From positions 1 to 64,000 of the forward strand of contig NZ_JACWMY010000003.1 of assembly GCF_014773265.1 (NCBI RefSeq): DNA of 64,000 nucleotides, written 5' to 3'. Under the pieces are notes generated by a model. The model did no database searches and was not told where the DNA came from. It saw nothing but the letters and a program-made list of their open reading frames with translations. The position numbers and the translations under genes were made by a program. Below are positions 17,471 to 26,297 of this stretch, piece after piece (position 1 is the first letter of the stretch; each line of letters opens with the position of its first letter). This stretch comes from Mucilaginibacter pankratovii (GTDB taxonomy: Bacteria; Bacteroidota; Bacteroidia; Sphingobacteriales; Sphingobacteriaceae).

Positions 17471-19648
17471 TTACTTACCTCCTATCACCACCTTTTTCTC
17501 ATAAACTTTGCTGCCGTCTTTTAACTGCAAAACATAAACCCCCTCGCTTAACTTGGTGCTGTTAATGGTCATGATGTTATCTCCCGAGTACAGCCTCATT
17601 TTGGAACTGTAAACCTTAACCCCCGCTATGCTGCTAATGGTGATTTCGCCATTGCCGGTGCTTTTTGCCGAGAATCTTACATTGATCAGGTTTGTAGCCG
17701 GGTTGGGGAATACCCTAAGCGGGTTGGCGACTAAGGGGTCAACCAGCGGTGAAATATAAGCCGAAAGCCGTGTACATGCAATAGGCAGTTCGGTTGAACC
17801 ATCCGGCAACTGCCATTTTACGGATAAATTATCGCCGCCTGTACCTGCTTTTTGCAATGTTTCTATATAATACTTTTGGCCGGCAGTTAAAGCTATTGCG
17901 GCCGACTTTTGAGACGGGTACTTCCCATATTCCCGGGATAAAGTTGCTGAGAGCACGGTTGCTATCTTTTGTTTACGCATGGGTGTGGCGTCGGTGCTGA
18001 GCCAAAATTCGGCCTGGTCGGTTCCTGCTATCCAGAATGTGTAATTACCGGTTACGGGTGGTGTTATCAACCCACGTATGCGCGTACCAAAGTTATCGTC
18101 GGCATTGAGGGTCGATTCAAACGCATTAATATGTGTAGTTACCGAGGGATGATCGGGATAGCTGCTGTTGCCGATAAGATCTGTTATTTGTGCCCCGGGG
18201 ATGTTATTGTACTGTTCTTTGGTAAGATATGCGTCGGTACCGCAATTTGGCGCCGGGGGCATTGTTACCTTCCATATTTTTGGCGACTTCCCGCCGTATT
18301 CCAACACATAAATAACATTACCTATCATTTCGGCATCCACAGGATTGTTAAAACCTTCGGCTATGCGGATGGTTTGCATGTCATAATTATCCGTAGCGCT
18401 GTTATAAATCAGCTGAATATGCATCAAGTCTTGCCCCACGTCTTCGGCGTAGGGCCCTAATGTGGTTGCAGTAGCTGCAGCGGTCCATCCCATAATAAAG
18501 CCATGGCCTTTAAACTCGCTTGTCAGCACGCTATCCTTATCAAATACCAGCCCTAAAGGCGAGCGGTGGCTGGTAAAGGTGGTTATTCTTACACCATCGT
18601 CACCTGCATCCCTCACTACACCGCTTACCGAGTCGCGATACTTATCTGCGTCCGGGCCGAGGTTAACAATAGCTTCGATAAAGGGGATGTTTGGTTTTTT
18701 TTGATAAGCCGGATCGTTGTAGAAGTACCCGCCTTTGTATGAAATGGAATTTCTATCGATCAGCTTATCTACAGATGGGTTGTAACCCGGATATTGCATA
18801 GGGGTATTGTCGCCGCCCATCCGCCATGGAAAACCATAAAAATGCCCCTGCCTTAACCAGTTCAACTCTTCCGCATTGTCGCGGTCGCCTGCATTCTCAC
18901 AACCATAAAGATTGCCATTCTTATCAAAAACCAGGTCGAAGCTATTGCGCGTTCCATCGGCATACAGGTAGCCCATGGCCGCCAGTTTAGCAGAGTCGTT
19001 TGGTAAAATCAAATTACTGGAGTTTATCGGGATGCGAAAAATGGCCGAAGTAAGGGGCTCTTCCCTGAGCCCGGGCCTCAGCCCGCCATTGTTTTGTATT
19101 TCGCCATGGTCGGTACGCGATCCGCTGTTAAAGTATAAATAATTACTATCCGGGCTAACGGTTATTCCGCTGAAACCATGATCAAACGCTGTATTTGTTA
19201 GGCCATAAGTTTCAGTAGTCATTACTGTGGACCACACCCGCTTGCCCGATGGTTGTTTTACACCCTTCATAATTTTGCCAACATAGCCCGCATTGCCGGT
19301 TTTGATATTCCCTATCAGGAACAGCGTGTTGCCTTTAAACGCCATGCCCTGCAATATGGTAATCCCATGGTCTGCCCGGGTTGCCCTTAGGGTACTCACA
19401 TATTTTCCTCCGCTCTCATGCACATCATAGAAATTACCGTTCCAGTTGATAAATGCAATGCTATGGTCGGTAGGGTCCTGCGCCAATTTTGAGCAATTTG
19501 CAGGCACATCAATAAAGCTACTTATGGTGATATCCGGCCTGAGCGGTGTTGGTATTTGCGCACCAACAGTTAGTGCTTTACACAAAAAAAAGCCCGCTAA
19601 GGCCGTAATAACAGGGCGCTGTATTTTACAGCGTAGCATTATTAACAT
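17471..19648 (-). CDS. Secreted sugar-dehydrogenase-like beta-propeller with PA14 domain and T9SS tail
   Basis: A 725-residue protein. After a signal peptide (cleavage near residue 30, VGAQI) comes a six-bladed propeller region (~35-470) resembling the soluble PQQ-dependent glucose/sorbosone dehydrogenases (TRNSFDLVFDKNGNLYGCENAGD; NWLRQGHFYGFPWRMGGDN). A PA14-like carbohydrate-binding domain follows (~485-625: DDNFGTRIRGLITPPVTGNY, TFWIAGTDQAEFWLS), then a C-terminal type IX secretion sorting domain (~645-725, starting RVFPNPATNLINV). It is therefore probably exported and anchored at the surface, acting on sugars or aldehydes; cofactor binding is not proven. An in-frame ATG at 19639 is an alternative start. 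Confidence 0.8.
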   Translation of the reverse strand: MLIMLRCKIQRPVITALAGFFLCKALTVGAQIPTPLRPDITISSFIDVPANCSKLAQDPTDHSIAFINWNGNFYDVHESGGKYVSTLRATRADHGITILQGMAFKGNTLFLIGNIKTGNAGYVGKIMKGVKQPSGKRVWSTVMTTETYGLTNTAFDHGFSGITVSPDSNYLYFNSGSRTDHGEIQNNGGLRPGLREEPLTSAIFRIPINSSNLILPNDSAKLAAMGYLYADGTRNSFDLVFDKNGNLYGCENAGDRDNAEELNWLRQGHFYGFPWRMGGDNTPMQYPGYNPSVDKLIDRNSISYKGGYFYNDPAYQKKPNIPFIEAIVNLGPDADKYRDSVSGVVRDAGDDGVRITTFTSHRSPLGLVFDKDSVLTSEFKGHGFIMGWTAAATATTLGPYAEDVGQDLMHIQLIYNSATDNYDMQTIRIAEGFNNPVDAEMIGNVIYVLEYGGKSPKIWKVTMPPAPNCGTDAYLTKEQYNNIPGAQITDLIGNSSYPDHPSVTTHINAFESTLNADDNFGTRIRGLITPPVTGNYTFWIAGTDQAEFWLSTDATPMRKQKIATVLSATLSREYGKYPSQKSAAIALTAGQKYYIETLQKAGTGGDNLSVKWQLPDGSTELPIACTRLSAYISPLVDPLVANPLRVFPNPATNLINVRFSAKSTGNGEITISSIAGVKVYSSKMRLYSGDNIMTINSTKLSEGVYVLQLKDGSKVYEKKVVIGGK

Positions 19649-19669
19649 GTGATTAAAGGTTATTGATTA

Positions 19670-19732
19670 ACTATAAGTTGCAGGTCTTCAAGCCCGCAGC
19701 CAGGGCTGGCTTTACATCAAACAGCTTATAGT
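19670..19732 (-). other. Structured leader upstream of the propeller protein gene
   Basis: ACTATAAG (19670-19677) pairs perfectly with CTTATAGT (19725-19732). The enclosed 47 bases contain nested stems (AAGCC/GGCTT and AGCCC/GGGCT). It lies 22 bases before the start codon and could be a folded 5' leader. It matches no riboswitch I know. Confidence 0.35.
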
Positions 19733-19804
19733 AACCAATATACGATAAATTACAGGTTGTACACTAACTTATTGTTTTTTTGCGCAATCGAGGTACCATA
19801 TAAT

Positions 19805-19834
19805 AAGAAAGCCTCCCGGTTAGGAGGCTTTCTT
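19805..19834 (-). terminator. Terminator of the pentose phosphate operon
   Basis: AAGAAAGCCTCC and GGAGGCTTTCTT form a perfect 12-bp stem with loop CGGTTA, directly after the pgl stop codon. On the minus strand the second arm runs into TTCTTATTAT. It closes the eight-gene operon. Confidence 0.85.
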
Positions 19835-19836
19835 GA

Positions 19837-20565
19837 TCATTTATTTTCGAGTTTGCTTGCCGCGCCTTCATCCAAAAACCATTGCAGATCGCCATCACTG
19901 GTTTCTACAATCAGCTGGGCGGGGTACAGTTCAATATCCTGCTCGTCTTCTAAAATATGTTTTACGGCTTCTGCCTTGCCCTCACCATATACCAGGAAGG
20001 CGATGTGGTGCGCATTATTAATGAGCGGGGCGGTAAAGGTGATGCGGTTCATTTTTACCTCGTCGATATACAGCGCCTGGATAGACGCGCTTTCATCCTT
20101 TAGTACCGAAGTATGTGGGAATAGTGAGGCGGTGTGCGAGTTATCGCCCAGGCCTAATATAACGAGATCGAAACAGGCGTTGTGCCCGTCGAAAAAATTG
20201 ATGAGATTGAGCGTGTATTGTTTGGCAGCTTCTTCGGCACCCAGATCGGTATGCACCGGGAAAATATGCGTGGGATCTATCCCCAGCGGGTCGAACAAAG
20301 TGTTCTTCGCCATCAGGTAATTACTCTGCGAATCGGTCAGCGGTACATCGCGCTCATCGCCAAAAAAGAACCATACTTTATTCCATTCCACTTTATTGCG
20401 GTAATCGCTCACCAGCAATTCGTGCAGCTTTTTTGGGGAACTGCCGCCGCTTAAGGCCACAGTGAACCTATCGTGCTTTTCTATGGCTTCTTTAGCTGTT
20501 TTGGCAAAAAATTCGGCCAGGCTGGCTAATACTTCGTCGGCGGTTTTAAATACGTTCAGTTTCAT
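19837..20565 (-). CDS. pgl: 6-phosphogluconolactonase
   Basis: A 242-residue enzyme of the NagB/Pgl fold. FTVALSGGSSPKKLHELL is the phosphate-binding loop, and FFGDERDVPLTDSQSN is the Pgl signature. It hydrolyses 6-phosphogluconolactone to 6-phosphogluconate in the oxidative pentose phosphate pathway. The frame stays open upstream into zwf, but the start at 20565 (MKLNVFKTADEV) gives the usual N-terminus and a 7-base gap after zwf. It is the last gene of the operon. Confidence 0.9.
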   Translation of the reverse strand: MKLNVFKTADEVLASLAEFFAKTAKEAIEKHDRFTVALSGGSSPKKLHELLVSDYRNKVEWNKVWFFFGDERDVPLTDSQSNYLMAKNTLFDPLGIDPTHIFPVHTDLGAEEAAKQYTLNLINFFDGHNACFDLVILGLGDNSHTASLFPHTSVLKDESASIQALYIDEVKMNRITFTAPLINNAHHIAFLVYGEGKAEAVKHILEDEQDIELYPAQLIVETSDGDLQWFLDEGAASKLENK

Positions 20566-20572
20566 AGTACCC

Positions 20573-22084
20573 TTATTTTTTCCCGTTAACCGGTATAGTG
20601 AACCAGTTGAAACCATCACGAGCTATTAATGCCTCAGCGGCTTCCGGCCCCCAGGAGTCGGCAGAATAATTAGGGAAATTCAGGCTCTTTTTATGCTGCC
20701 ATGTGTTCAAAATCGGCATTACCAGTTCCCAGGCAGCTTCTACCTGGTCGCCGCGCATAAACAGGGTTTGGTCGCCATGCATGGTATCCAGTATAAGGGT
20801 TTCGTATGCTTCGGGGGCCTGGTTGGTGTACGTTCCTTTATAATCAAACACCATATCTACCACGTTCAGCACCATATCAATACCCGGGCGTTTGGCCTGC
20901 ACCTGCAAACGGATGCTCATCTCCGGCTGTATGCTGATGATGAGCCTGTTTTGCTGCCAGCTTTCGGCGGCCTCGGTAGGGAATATCAAATGCGGCACAT
21001 CCTTAAACTGGATAGTGATCACCGATGACGACTGGTGCATCCGTTTACCGGTGCGCACATAAAACGGCACACCCTGCCAGCGCCAGTTATCTACAAAAAA
21101 CTTAAACGCGGCAAAGGTTTCGGTATTTGAATCCGCATCTACCTTTGGCTCTTCGCGGTAGCCGGGTACTTCCTTGCCTTTCATCCAGCCGCTGCCGTAC
21201 TGGCCGCGCACCGCAGAATTACGCACATCCTCGGGTGTAAAGCGGCGCATGGCCTTTAGCACATCCACCTTACGGTCGCGTACTTCATCGGCAACAAAAC
21301 TCACCGGTGGTTCCATGGCAATGTGGCAAAGCAATTGCAGCAGGTGGTTCTGGATCATGTCGCGCATTGCGCCCGAGCCATCGTAGTAATCGCCGCGATC
21401 TTCCACGCCCAGTTGCTCGGTAACCGAGATCTGTACGTGTTCGATATAATTACGGTTCCATAGCGGCTCCATAATGGAGTTGGCGAAACGGAACGCCATG
21501 ATGTTCTGTACGGTTTCTTTCCCCAGGTAATGGTCGATGCGGTAGATCTGGCACTCGTCAAAAATGCCTTTCAGCAATTCGTTCAATTCCTTGGCGGTCT
21601 CCAGGTCGTGGCCAAACGGTTTTTCGATGATGATACGCACCCTGTTCTTATCCTCGGCCAGTTTAGCCTTAGAGATGTTAGAAGCAATTATCGGGAAGAA
21701 ATTAGGCGCAACCGCGAGGTAAAACAACACGTTGGCCTTTGTTTTCCATTCTTCGTTATGCGCGTCGATGCGCTTGCCAAATTCTTTATAAGTTTCAAAA
21801 TCGGTAGCGTCTGATACCTGATAGTAGATGTTCTTTACAAACTCGGCCCATTTCTTAGCGTCGGTTTTGCCGTTGCGCGAGAATTGGTCGATGTCTTTGT
21901 GCAAATTATCCCTGAATTGCTCATCGGTTAGCTTGGTACGGCCGGTACCGATGATAGAGAATTGCTTTGGCATCCAGCCATCTAAAAAAAGATTATAGAG
22001 AGCCGGGGCAATTTTGCGGGAGTTAAGATCGCCCGTGCCGCCAAAAATGATAAATATGGTAGGGTCAGATTTTACATTACTCAT
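20573..22084 (-). CDS. zwf: Glucose-6-phosphate dehydrogenase
   Basis: A 503-residue enzyme of normal length. GGTGDLNSRK at residues 15-24 is the NADP-binding loop, IEKPFGHD follows, and RIDHYLGKE near residue 180 is the substrate-binding and catalytic signature containing the catalytic histidine region. It oxidises glucose-6-phosphate to 6-phosphogluconolactone and makes NADPH. Together with gnd (27 bases upstream) and pgl (7 bases downstream) it forms a complete oxidative branch in one transcript. Confidence 0.96.
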   Translation of the reverse strand: MSNVKSDPTIFIIFGGTGDLNSRKIAPALYNLFLDGWMPKQFSIIGTGRTKLTDEQFRDNLHKDIDQFSRNGKTDAKKWAEFVKNIYYQVSDATDFETYKEFGKRIDAHNEEWKTKANVLFYLAVAPNFFPIIASNISKAKLAEDKNRVRIIIEKPFGHDLETAKELNELLKGIFDECQIYRIDHYLGKETVQNIMAFRFANSIMEPLWNRNYIEHVQISVTEQLGVEDRGDYYDGSGAMRDMIQNHLLQLLCHIAMEPPVSFVADEVRDRKVDVLKAMRRFTPEDVRNSAVRGQYGSGWMKGKEVPGYREEPKVDADSNTETFAAFKFFVDNWRWQGVPFYVRTGKRMHQSSSVITIQFKDVPHLIFPTEAAESWQQNRLIISIQPEMSIRLQVQAKRPGIDMVLNVVDMVFDYKGTYTNQAPEAYETLILDTMHGDQTLFMRGDQVEAAWELVMPILNTWQHKKSLNFPNYSADSWGPEAAEALIARDGFNWFTIPVNGKK

Positions 22085-22111
22085 GATGATATTTTTTTGA
22101 GGTAAACGTAA

Positions 22112-23539
22112 TTAGCTTTTAGGTACCCATTGGGTATGGAAGGTTCCTTCTTTTCCTATCAGCTCGTAAGTATGGGCTCCAAAATAATCGCGCTGCGCCT
22201 GGGTTAAGTTTGATGGCATGCGCTCGCTGCGGAAGGCATCAAAATAACTAAGCGATGCCGCGTAAGCCGGCGCCGCTATACCGGCAGATACAGCAGACGA
22301 AACAATTTTACGGATACCCGGCAGCGTGCCTTCTACAAGGGCGGCCACATCGGCATCTAACAGTAAATGCGCCAATGATTGGTCTTTACCGTAAGCTCCG
22401 TAGATGTTCTCCAAGAATTTGGAACGGATGATACATCCACCGCGCCAGATCTTGGCGATCTCATCAAGCTTTAGCTCGTATTTGTATTCGGTTGAGGCGT
22501 TAGACAGCATGTGCATGCCCTGCGCGTAGCTGATGATCATGGTGAAGTAAAAGGCCTGCTCTAAAGCGGCAACCAGTTCTTCGGTATTGCCTTCGATGGC
22601 CTGGTGATCGGCTGTGCTGTAAATAGCCGCTGCCTGGGTACGCAAGGCTTTGTATTTAGACATATCGCGCATAGATACCGCGGTATCTACCGTTGGGATA
22701 GGTGCCTGCAGGTCCATAGCGCTTTGCGAGGTCCATTTACCGGTACCCTTGGCACGGGCCTCATCTTTAATATCATCTAACAGCAGGTGATCTGTACCCG
22801 GTGCTTTGTATTTGAAAATATCTTTGGTGATATCCAACAGGAAAGATTGTAAACGGCCTTCGTTCCATTCGGCAAAAATTTTACCAATGGCATCGTTATC
22901 CAGTTTCAACCCTTTTTTCATGATCTCATAGGTCTCGGCCAGTAGCTGCATAATACCATACTCGATACCGTTATGCACCATCTTTACAAAGTGACCAGAT
23001 GCACCCGGACCAATGTAAGTTACGCAAGGCACACCATCCACTTTAGCGGCAATGGCCTCAAATATCGGTTTCATTACGTTGTAGGCTTGCTTGTCGCCGC
23101 CCGGCATCATGCTTGGGCCCTTACGCGCGCCTTCTTCGCCACCAGATACACCCATACCAAAGAAGTGCAGACCAATGGCCTCCAGTTCTTCCACACGGCG
23201 GTTAGTATCGGTAAAGTGCGAGTTACCGCCATCAATTAAAATATCGCCTTTCTCCAACAGTGGCGTAAGCTCCTCAATTACGGCATCTACAATTTTACCC
23301 GCAGGTACCAGCATCATAATGGCGCGCGGGATGGTAAGGCTGGCTATAAATTCTTTTACATCGCCAAAGCCTTTTGCCTTGCGGTCGCCTGCTTCTTCGT
23401 TTAGCGAGGATACTTTGCCGGCATCTTTATCATGGCCTGCTACCGCGAAGCCGTGATCGGCCATGTTGAGCAGTAAGCTGCGGCCCATAACACCCAGGCC
23501 TATCATGCCAAAGGCATATTTATCTGTTGTTGCGCTCAT
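22112..23539 (-). CDS. gnd: 6-phosphogluconate dehydrogenase (decarboxylating)
   Basis: A 475-residue enzyme, the usual length for the long NADP-dependent form. GLGVMGRSLLLNMADHGF is the Rossmann fingerprint; GVSGGEEGARKGPSMMPGG and GASGHFVKMVHNGIEYG contain the substrate-binding residues and the catalytic lysine. It converts 6-phosphogluconate to ribulose-5-phosphate and CO2 with NADPH. The preceding gene, a HAD phosphatase, ends one base before this start codon. Confidence 0.96.
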   Translation of the reverse strand: MSATTDKYAFGMIGLGVMGRSLLLNMADHGFAVAGHDKDAGKVSSLNEEAGDRKAKGFGDVKEFIASLTIPRAIMMLVPAGKIVDAVIEELTPLLEKGDILIDGGNSHFTDTNRRVEELEAIGLHFFGMGVSGGEEGARKGPSMMPGGDKQAYNVMKPIFEAIAAKVDGVPCVTYIGPGASGHFVKMVHNGIEYGIMQLLAETYEIMKKGLKLDNDAIGKIFAEWNEGRLQSFLLDITKDIFKYKAPGTDHLLLDDIKDEARAKGTGKWTSQSAMDLQAPIPTVDTAVSMRDMSKYKALRTQAAAIYSTADHQAIEGNTEELVAALEQAFYFTMIISYAQGMHMLSNASTEYKYELKLDEIAKIWRGGCIIRSKFLENIYGAYGKDQSLAHLLLDADVAALVEGTLPGIRKIVSSAVSAGIAAPAYAASLSYFDAFRSERMPSNLTQAQRDYFGAHTYELIGKEGTFHTQWVPKS

Positions 23540-23540
23540 G

Positions 23541-24164
23541 TTATTTGAGGTTTTCGTCTTTAAGGTCGTTTAATATTTTTTTAGTTGTTTCGAAGTCGGT
23601 ATGCTGAAAGGCACGGATACCCAGCTTTTCGGCTGTTTTTACAAACATGATCCGGTCGTCGAAGTATACGCATTGCTCGGGCGAGGCCTGGGCAATACCC
23701 ATGGCTAATTGCCAGATGCCCGGATCGGGTTTACGCATTTTTACCTCGCACGACGAGATAAACGCATCAAAAGCCTCGTGCAGTTTAAATTTCTTTACGC
23801 GGTAATCGTTCAGTTCCTTGCCCTCGTTATTGATGGAGATGACGCGGAAACCGTAGTTCTTTTTCCACTCTTTTAAATACTTCAGCATATCCGGCAACTC
23901 TTTCGATTGCGCATACATAAACTCTTTAAAATCTTCGCGCACAAATTCGCGGGGATGGTTAAATATCACCGTATCCAGGTACTGATCCAGCGTGATGCTG
24001 CCAATTTCGTACACATTAAAAATGAAGTTATGCAGGGCGTTCACTTCCTCGTAATCCAGCCCGAATTTCTTCGCTGCTTCCTTACGCGATTCGTGGCCCC
24101 ATCCGTTAGTCAGCAAGATGCCGCCTACGTCAAAAAAAAGGATCTTGAGGTGTGTGTATTTCAT
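23541..24164 (-). CDS. HAD-superfamily phosphatase inside the pentose phosphate operon
   Basis: A 207-residue HAD subfamily IA protein. Motif I is FFDVGGILLTN (nucleophile Asp; the second aspartate is Gly, as in many YihX-like members), motif II is around VISINNEG, motif III is the lysine in KMRKPDPGIW, and motif IV is VYFDDRIMFVKTAEKLG. The length and cap match small sugar-phosphate phosphatases. It ends one base before gnd, so it is surely co-expressed with it. A role in removing a sugar phosphate or a damaged metabolite of this pathway is an inference; the substrate is unknown. Confidence 0.85.
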   Translation of the reverse strand: MKYTHLKILFFDVGGILLTNGWGHESRKEAAKKFGLDYEEVNALHNFIFNVYEIGSITLDQYLDTVIFNHPREFVREDFKEFMYAQSKELPDMLKYLKEWKKNYGFRVISINNEGKELNDYRVKKFKLHEAFDAFISSCEVKMRKPDPGIWQLAMGIAQASPEQCVYFDDRIMFVKTAEKLGIRAFQHTDFETTKKILNDLKDENLK

Positions 24165-24183
24165 TTATTGGCAGATGTTTTAT

Positions 24184-24274
24184 TGCTCCCCTCTTGAGAG
24201 GGGGTGTGCGAGCGGTGGAAGGGGTGTGTTAGCCATGCAGACGAACACACCCCTAACCCCTCTCGAGAGGGGAA
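24184..24274. repeat. Intergenic C/G-rich inverted repeat within the operon
   Basis: CCCCTCTTGAGAGGGG and CCCCTCTCGAGAGGGG flank GGGGTGTGTT and AACACACCCC, giving a long nested palindrome in the 118-bp gap between tal and the HAD gene. The second box is a perfect 16-bp palindrome. It is a common type in this group and may act as an mRNA stabiliser or a weak terminator inside the operon. Confidence 0.7.
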
Positions 24275-24282
24275 CTTAATCG

Positions 24283-25380
24283 TTAAACCTTTTCTTTTTG
24301 TTCTTCTATCGCTTTCAGTAATTTTTCGAAAGGTTTGTTAAACTTCTCGATACCTTCATCTTCCAGTTGTTGGGTGATGGCATCAAGGTCGATACCCAGC
24401 TCTTTCAGTTTTGCTAAGGTGGCTGTTGCTTCGTCTAAACCTAATTCTAAGGTGTTGGCAGCAATGCCATGATCGCGGAACGCGTCAACAGTTTCCAATG
24501 GAACGGTATCAACAGTATCCGGGCCTATCAAAGCCTCAACGTATTTAGTATCTTTAAATGCAGGGTTTTTGCTGCCGGTACTTGCCCAAAGCAAACGCTG
24601 TGGTTTTGCGCCTTCAGCGGCTAATTTTTCCCAACGCTCGCCACTGAACACTCTTTTGTAAATTTCGTATGCTTTTTTAGCAGATGCGATGGCAACTTCG
24701 CCAACCAGTTCTTTAGCACCTTTTTCTTCCAATAACGGATCAACTATTACGTCGATACGGCTTAAGAAGAAGCTGGCTACTGATGATATGTGTGCAATTT
24801 TATGGCCGGCAGCTAAATGCTCTTCCAAACCGGCAATGTATGCATTGGCTACTTCTTCGTAACGCTCTAAACCAAAAAGTAAAGTAACGTTGATGTTAAT
24901 GCCTTTGGCAATAGATTCCTGTATGGCTTTTAAACCCGGTTTGGTACCCGGAATTTTGATCATTACGTTTTTGCGGTCAACCTGTTTCCAAAGCAATTCT
25001 GCCTGTGCAGCGGTACCTTCGGCATCAAGCGCCAAAAACGGCGATACTTCCAAGCTTACGTAACCATCGGCACCTACAACGCCTTCATTATAAAGCGGAT
25101 CGAAAAGGTCGCAGGCAGCTTGAATGTCTTTTATGGCCAACTTAAAGAACAACTCTTCTGTCGTGCCTGCATCTTTACCAAAAGTTGCAATATCAGCATC
25201 ATAGTCAGAACTGCTGGAGATGGCCTTCTCGAAGATTGCCGGGTTAGAGGTAACGCCTCTTACGCCATCCTCATCTATCAGCTTTTGCAATTTTCCCGAC
25301 GAAATGATCTCGCGGTCGATAAAATCAAGCCAAATGCTCTGGCCAAAATCGTGTATTTGTTTAACGTTGTTAGTTGCCAT
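24283..25380 (-). CDS. tal: Transaldolase
   Basis: A 365-residue enzyme of the longer transaldolase subfamily. The N-terminal LDFIDREII and GVTSNPAIFEKAI, the Schiff-base lysine in VMIKIPGTKPGL and the following GININVTLLFGLERY are all present. It transfers dihydroxyacetone units between sedoheptulose-7-phosphate and glyceraldehyde-3-phosphate, linking the pentose phosphate pathway to glycolysis. It lies between rpiA (138 bases upstream) and the HAD gene (118 bases downstream, filled by an inverted repeat). Confidence 0.95.
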   Translation of the reverse strand: MATNNVKQIHDFGQSIWLDFIDREIISSGKLQKLIDEDGVRGVTSNPAIFEKAISSSSDYDADIATFGKDAGTTEELFFKLAIKDIQAACDLFDPLYNEGVVGADGYVSLEVSPFLALDAEGTAAQAELLWKQVDRKNVMIKIPGTKPGLKAIQESIAKGININVTLLFGLERYEEVANAYIAGLEEHLAAGHKIAHISSVASFFLSRIDVIVDPLLEEKGAKELVGEVAIASAKKAYEIYKRVFSGERWEKLAAEGAKPQRLLWASTGSKNPAFKDTKYVEALIGPDTVDTVPLETVDAFRDHGIAANTLELGLDEATATLAKLKELGIDLDAITQQLEDEGIEKFNKPFEKLLKAIEEQKEKV

Positions 25381-25518
25381 ATCAGGTATTATTAATGTTT
25401 CTATTTCTTGTTGTTTATGAGGCAGATAGCCTCTTTATTTTATGTAAAGTTCTTAATTATCCGGGGATATATTGTTAAACTAATCTCATCCTTCCGTTAC
25501 AGCAGCGTAAAAAACCGG

Positions 25519-26214
25519 TTAACTATTGGCCGCTACTAAAATTTGCAGGTTGTAGCCTATAAAAAGCCCGCTTTCTATCACTCCCGTTATCGATTTTATG
25601 TCGCGCTCCATGGTATCGGGCACTTCATCAAAGCGGCAATCCAGTATCAAATTGTTGTTCTCGGTTATCACCGGGCCGTCTTTACCTTTTGCGGGCCTAA
25701 GCACAATGCTGTTAGCTCCAAGCTTTTTCAATTCAGCCTCCACATGTAATAAAGCCTGCGGAAAAACTTCGATAGGGATAGGGAAATTTGTACCTATTTT
25801 ATCCACTATCTTGGTATCATCCACAATAATATAATTCAGCGGACTGCTTGCTATTAAAAGTTTCTCCTTAAACATTGCCCCTCCCCGCCCCTTTATCAGG
25901 CTGTTTTTGGGGTCAACCTCATCGGCTCCGTCAAAAAGCCAATCGGGCGTGTGCTCAAACAAGGTCGTCATCGGTATGCCCAGCTTGCTTAAAAACATCG
26001 AGATCTCTACCGATGTCGGGATAGCCAGCACATTCAGCTTTTCGGCTTTAATGCGTTCGGCAATAGCCAGCAAGGCCATATACACCGTTGAGCCCGAGCC
26101 CACGCCAAGTATATCGCCATCTTTCACCATACCGGCAATTTGCTGCGCTACCTTTTGCTTACCGCTTGGATTGATGATCTCGGAGGACCATTTAAGCTCG
26201 CTTATTAAACTCAT
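25519..26214 (-). CDS. rpiA: Ribose-5-phosphate isomerase A
   Basis: A 231-residue enzyme of usual size. GVGSGSTVYMALLAI, LFDGADEVDP and LIKGRGGAMFKEKLL form the phosphate-binding and catalytic signatures, including the catalytic Asp pair region and Lys. It interconverts ribulose-5-phosphate and ribose-5-phosphate. It follows tkt by 83 bases that contain a short inverted repeat. No rpe gene is in the cluster, so the epimerase must be elsewhere. Confidence 0.95.
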   Translation of the reverse strand: MSLISELKWSSEIINPSGKQKVAQQIAGMVKDGDILGVGSGSTVYMALLAIAERIKAEKLNVLAIPTSVEISMFLSKLGIPMTTLFEHTPDWLFDGADEVDPKNSLIKGRGGAMFKEKLLIASSPLNYIIVDDTKIVDKIGTNFPIPIEVFPQALLHVEAELKKLGANSIVLRPAKGKDGPVITENNNLILDCRFDEVPDTMERDIKSITGVIESGLFIGYNLQILVAANS

Positions 26215-26231
26215 ATTTTGAAGAGAAGCAG

Positions 26232-26291
26232 GAAGTCAAGAGCCAGGAAGCAAGAAGGAGGCTCCAATCCTGATTCTTGACTCTTGATTTC
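26232..26291. repeat. Imperfect inverted repeat between tkt and rpiA
   Basis: GAAGTCAAGAGCCAGGAA (26232-26249) and TTCTTGACTCTTGATTTC (26274-26291) pair over 15 of 18 positions. It is a member of the AAGTCAAGA-type intergenic repeats seen in this group and sits inside the operon. Confidence 0.55.
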
Positions 26292-26297
26292 TTATGT

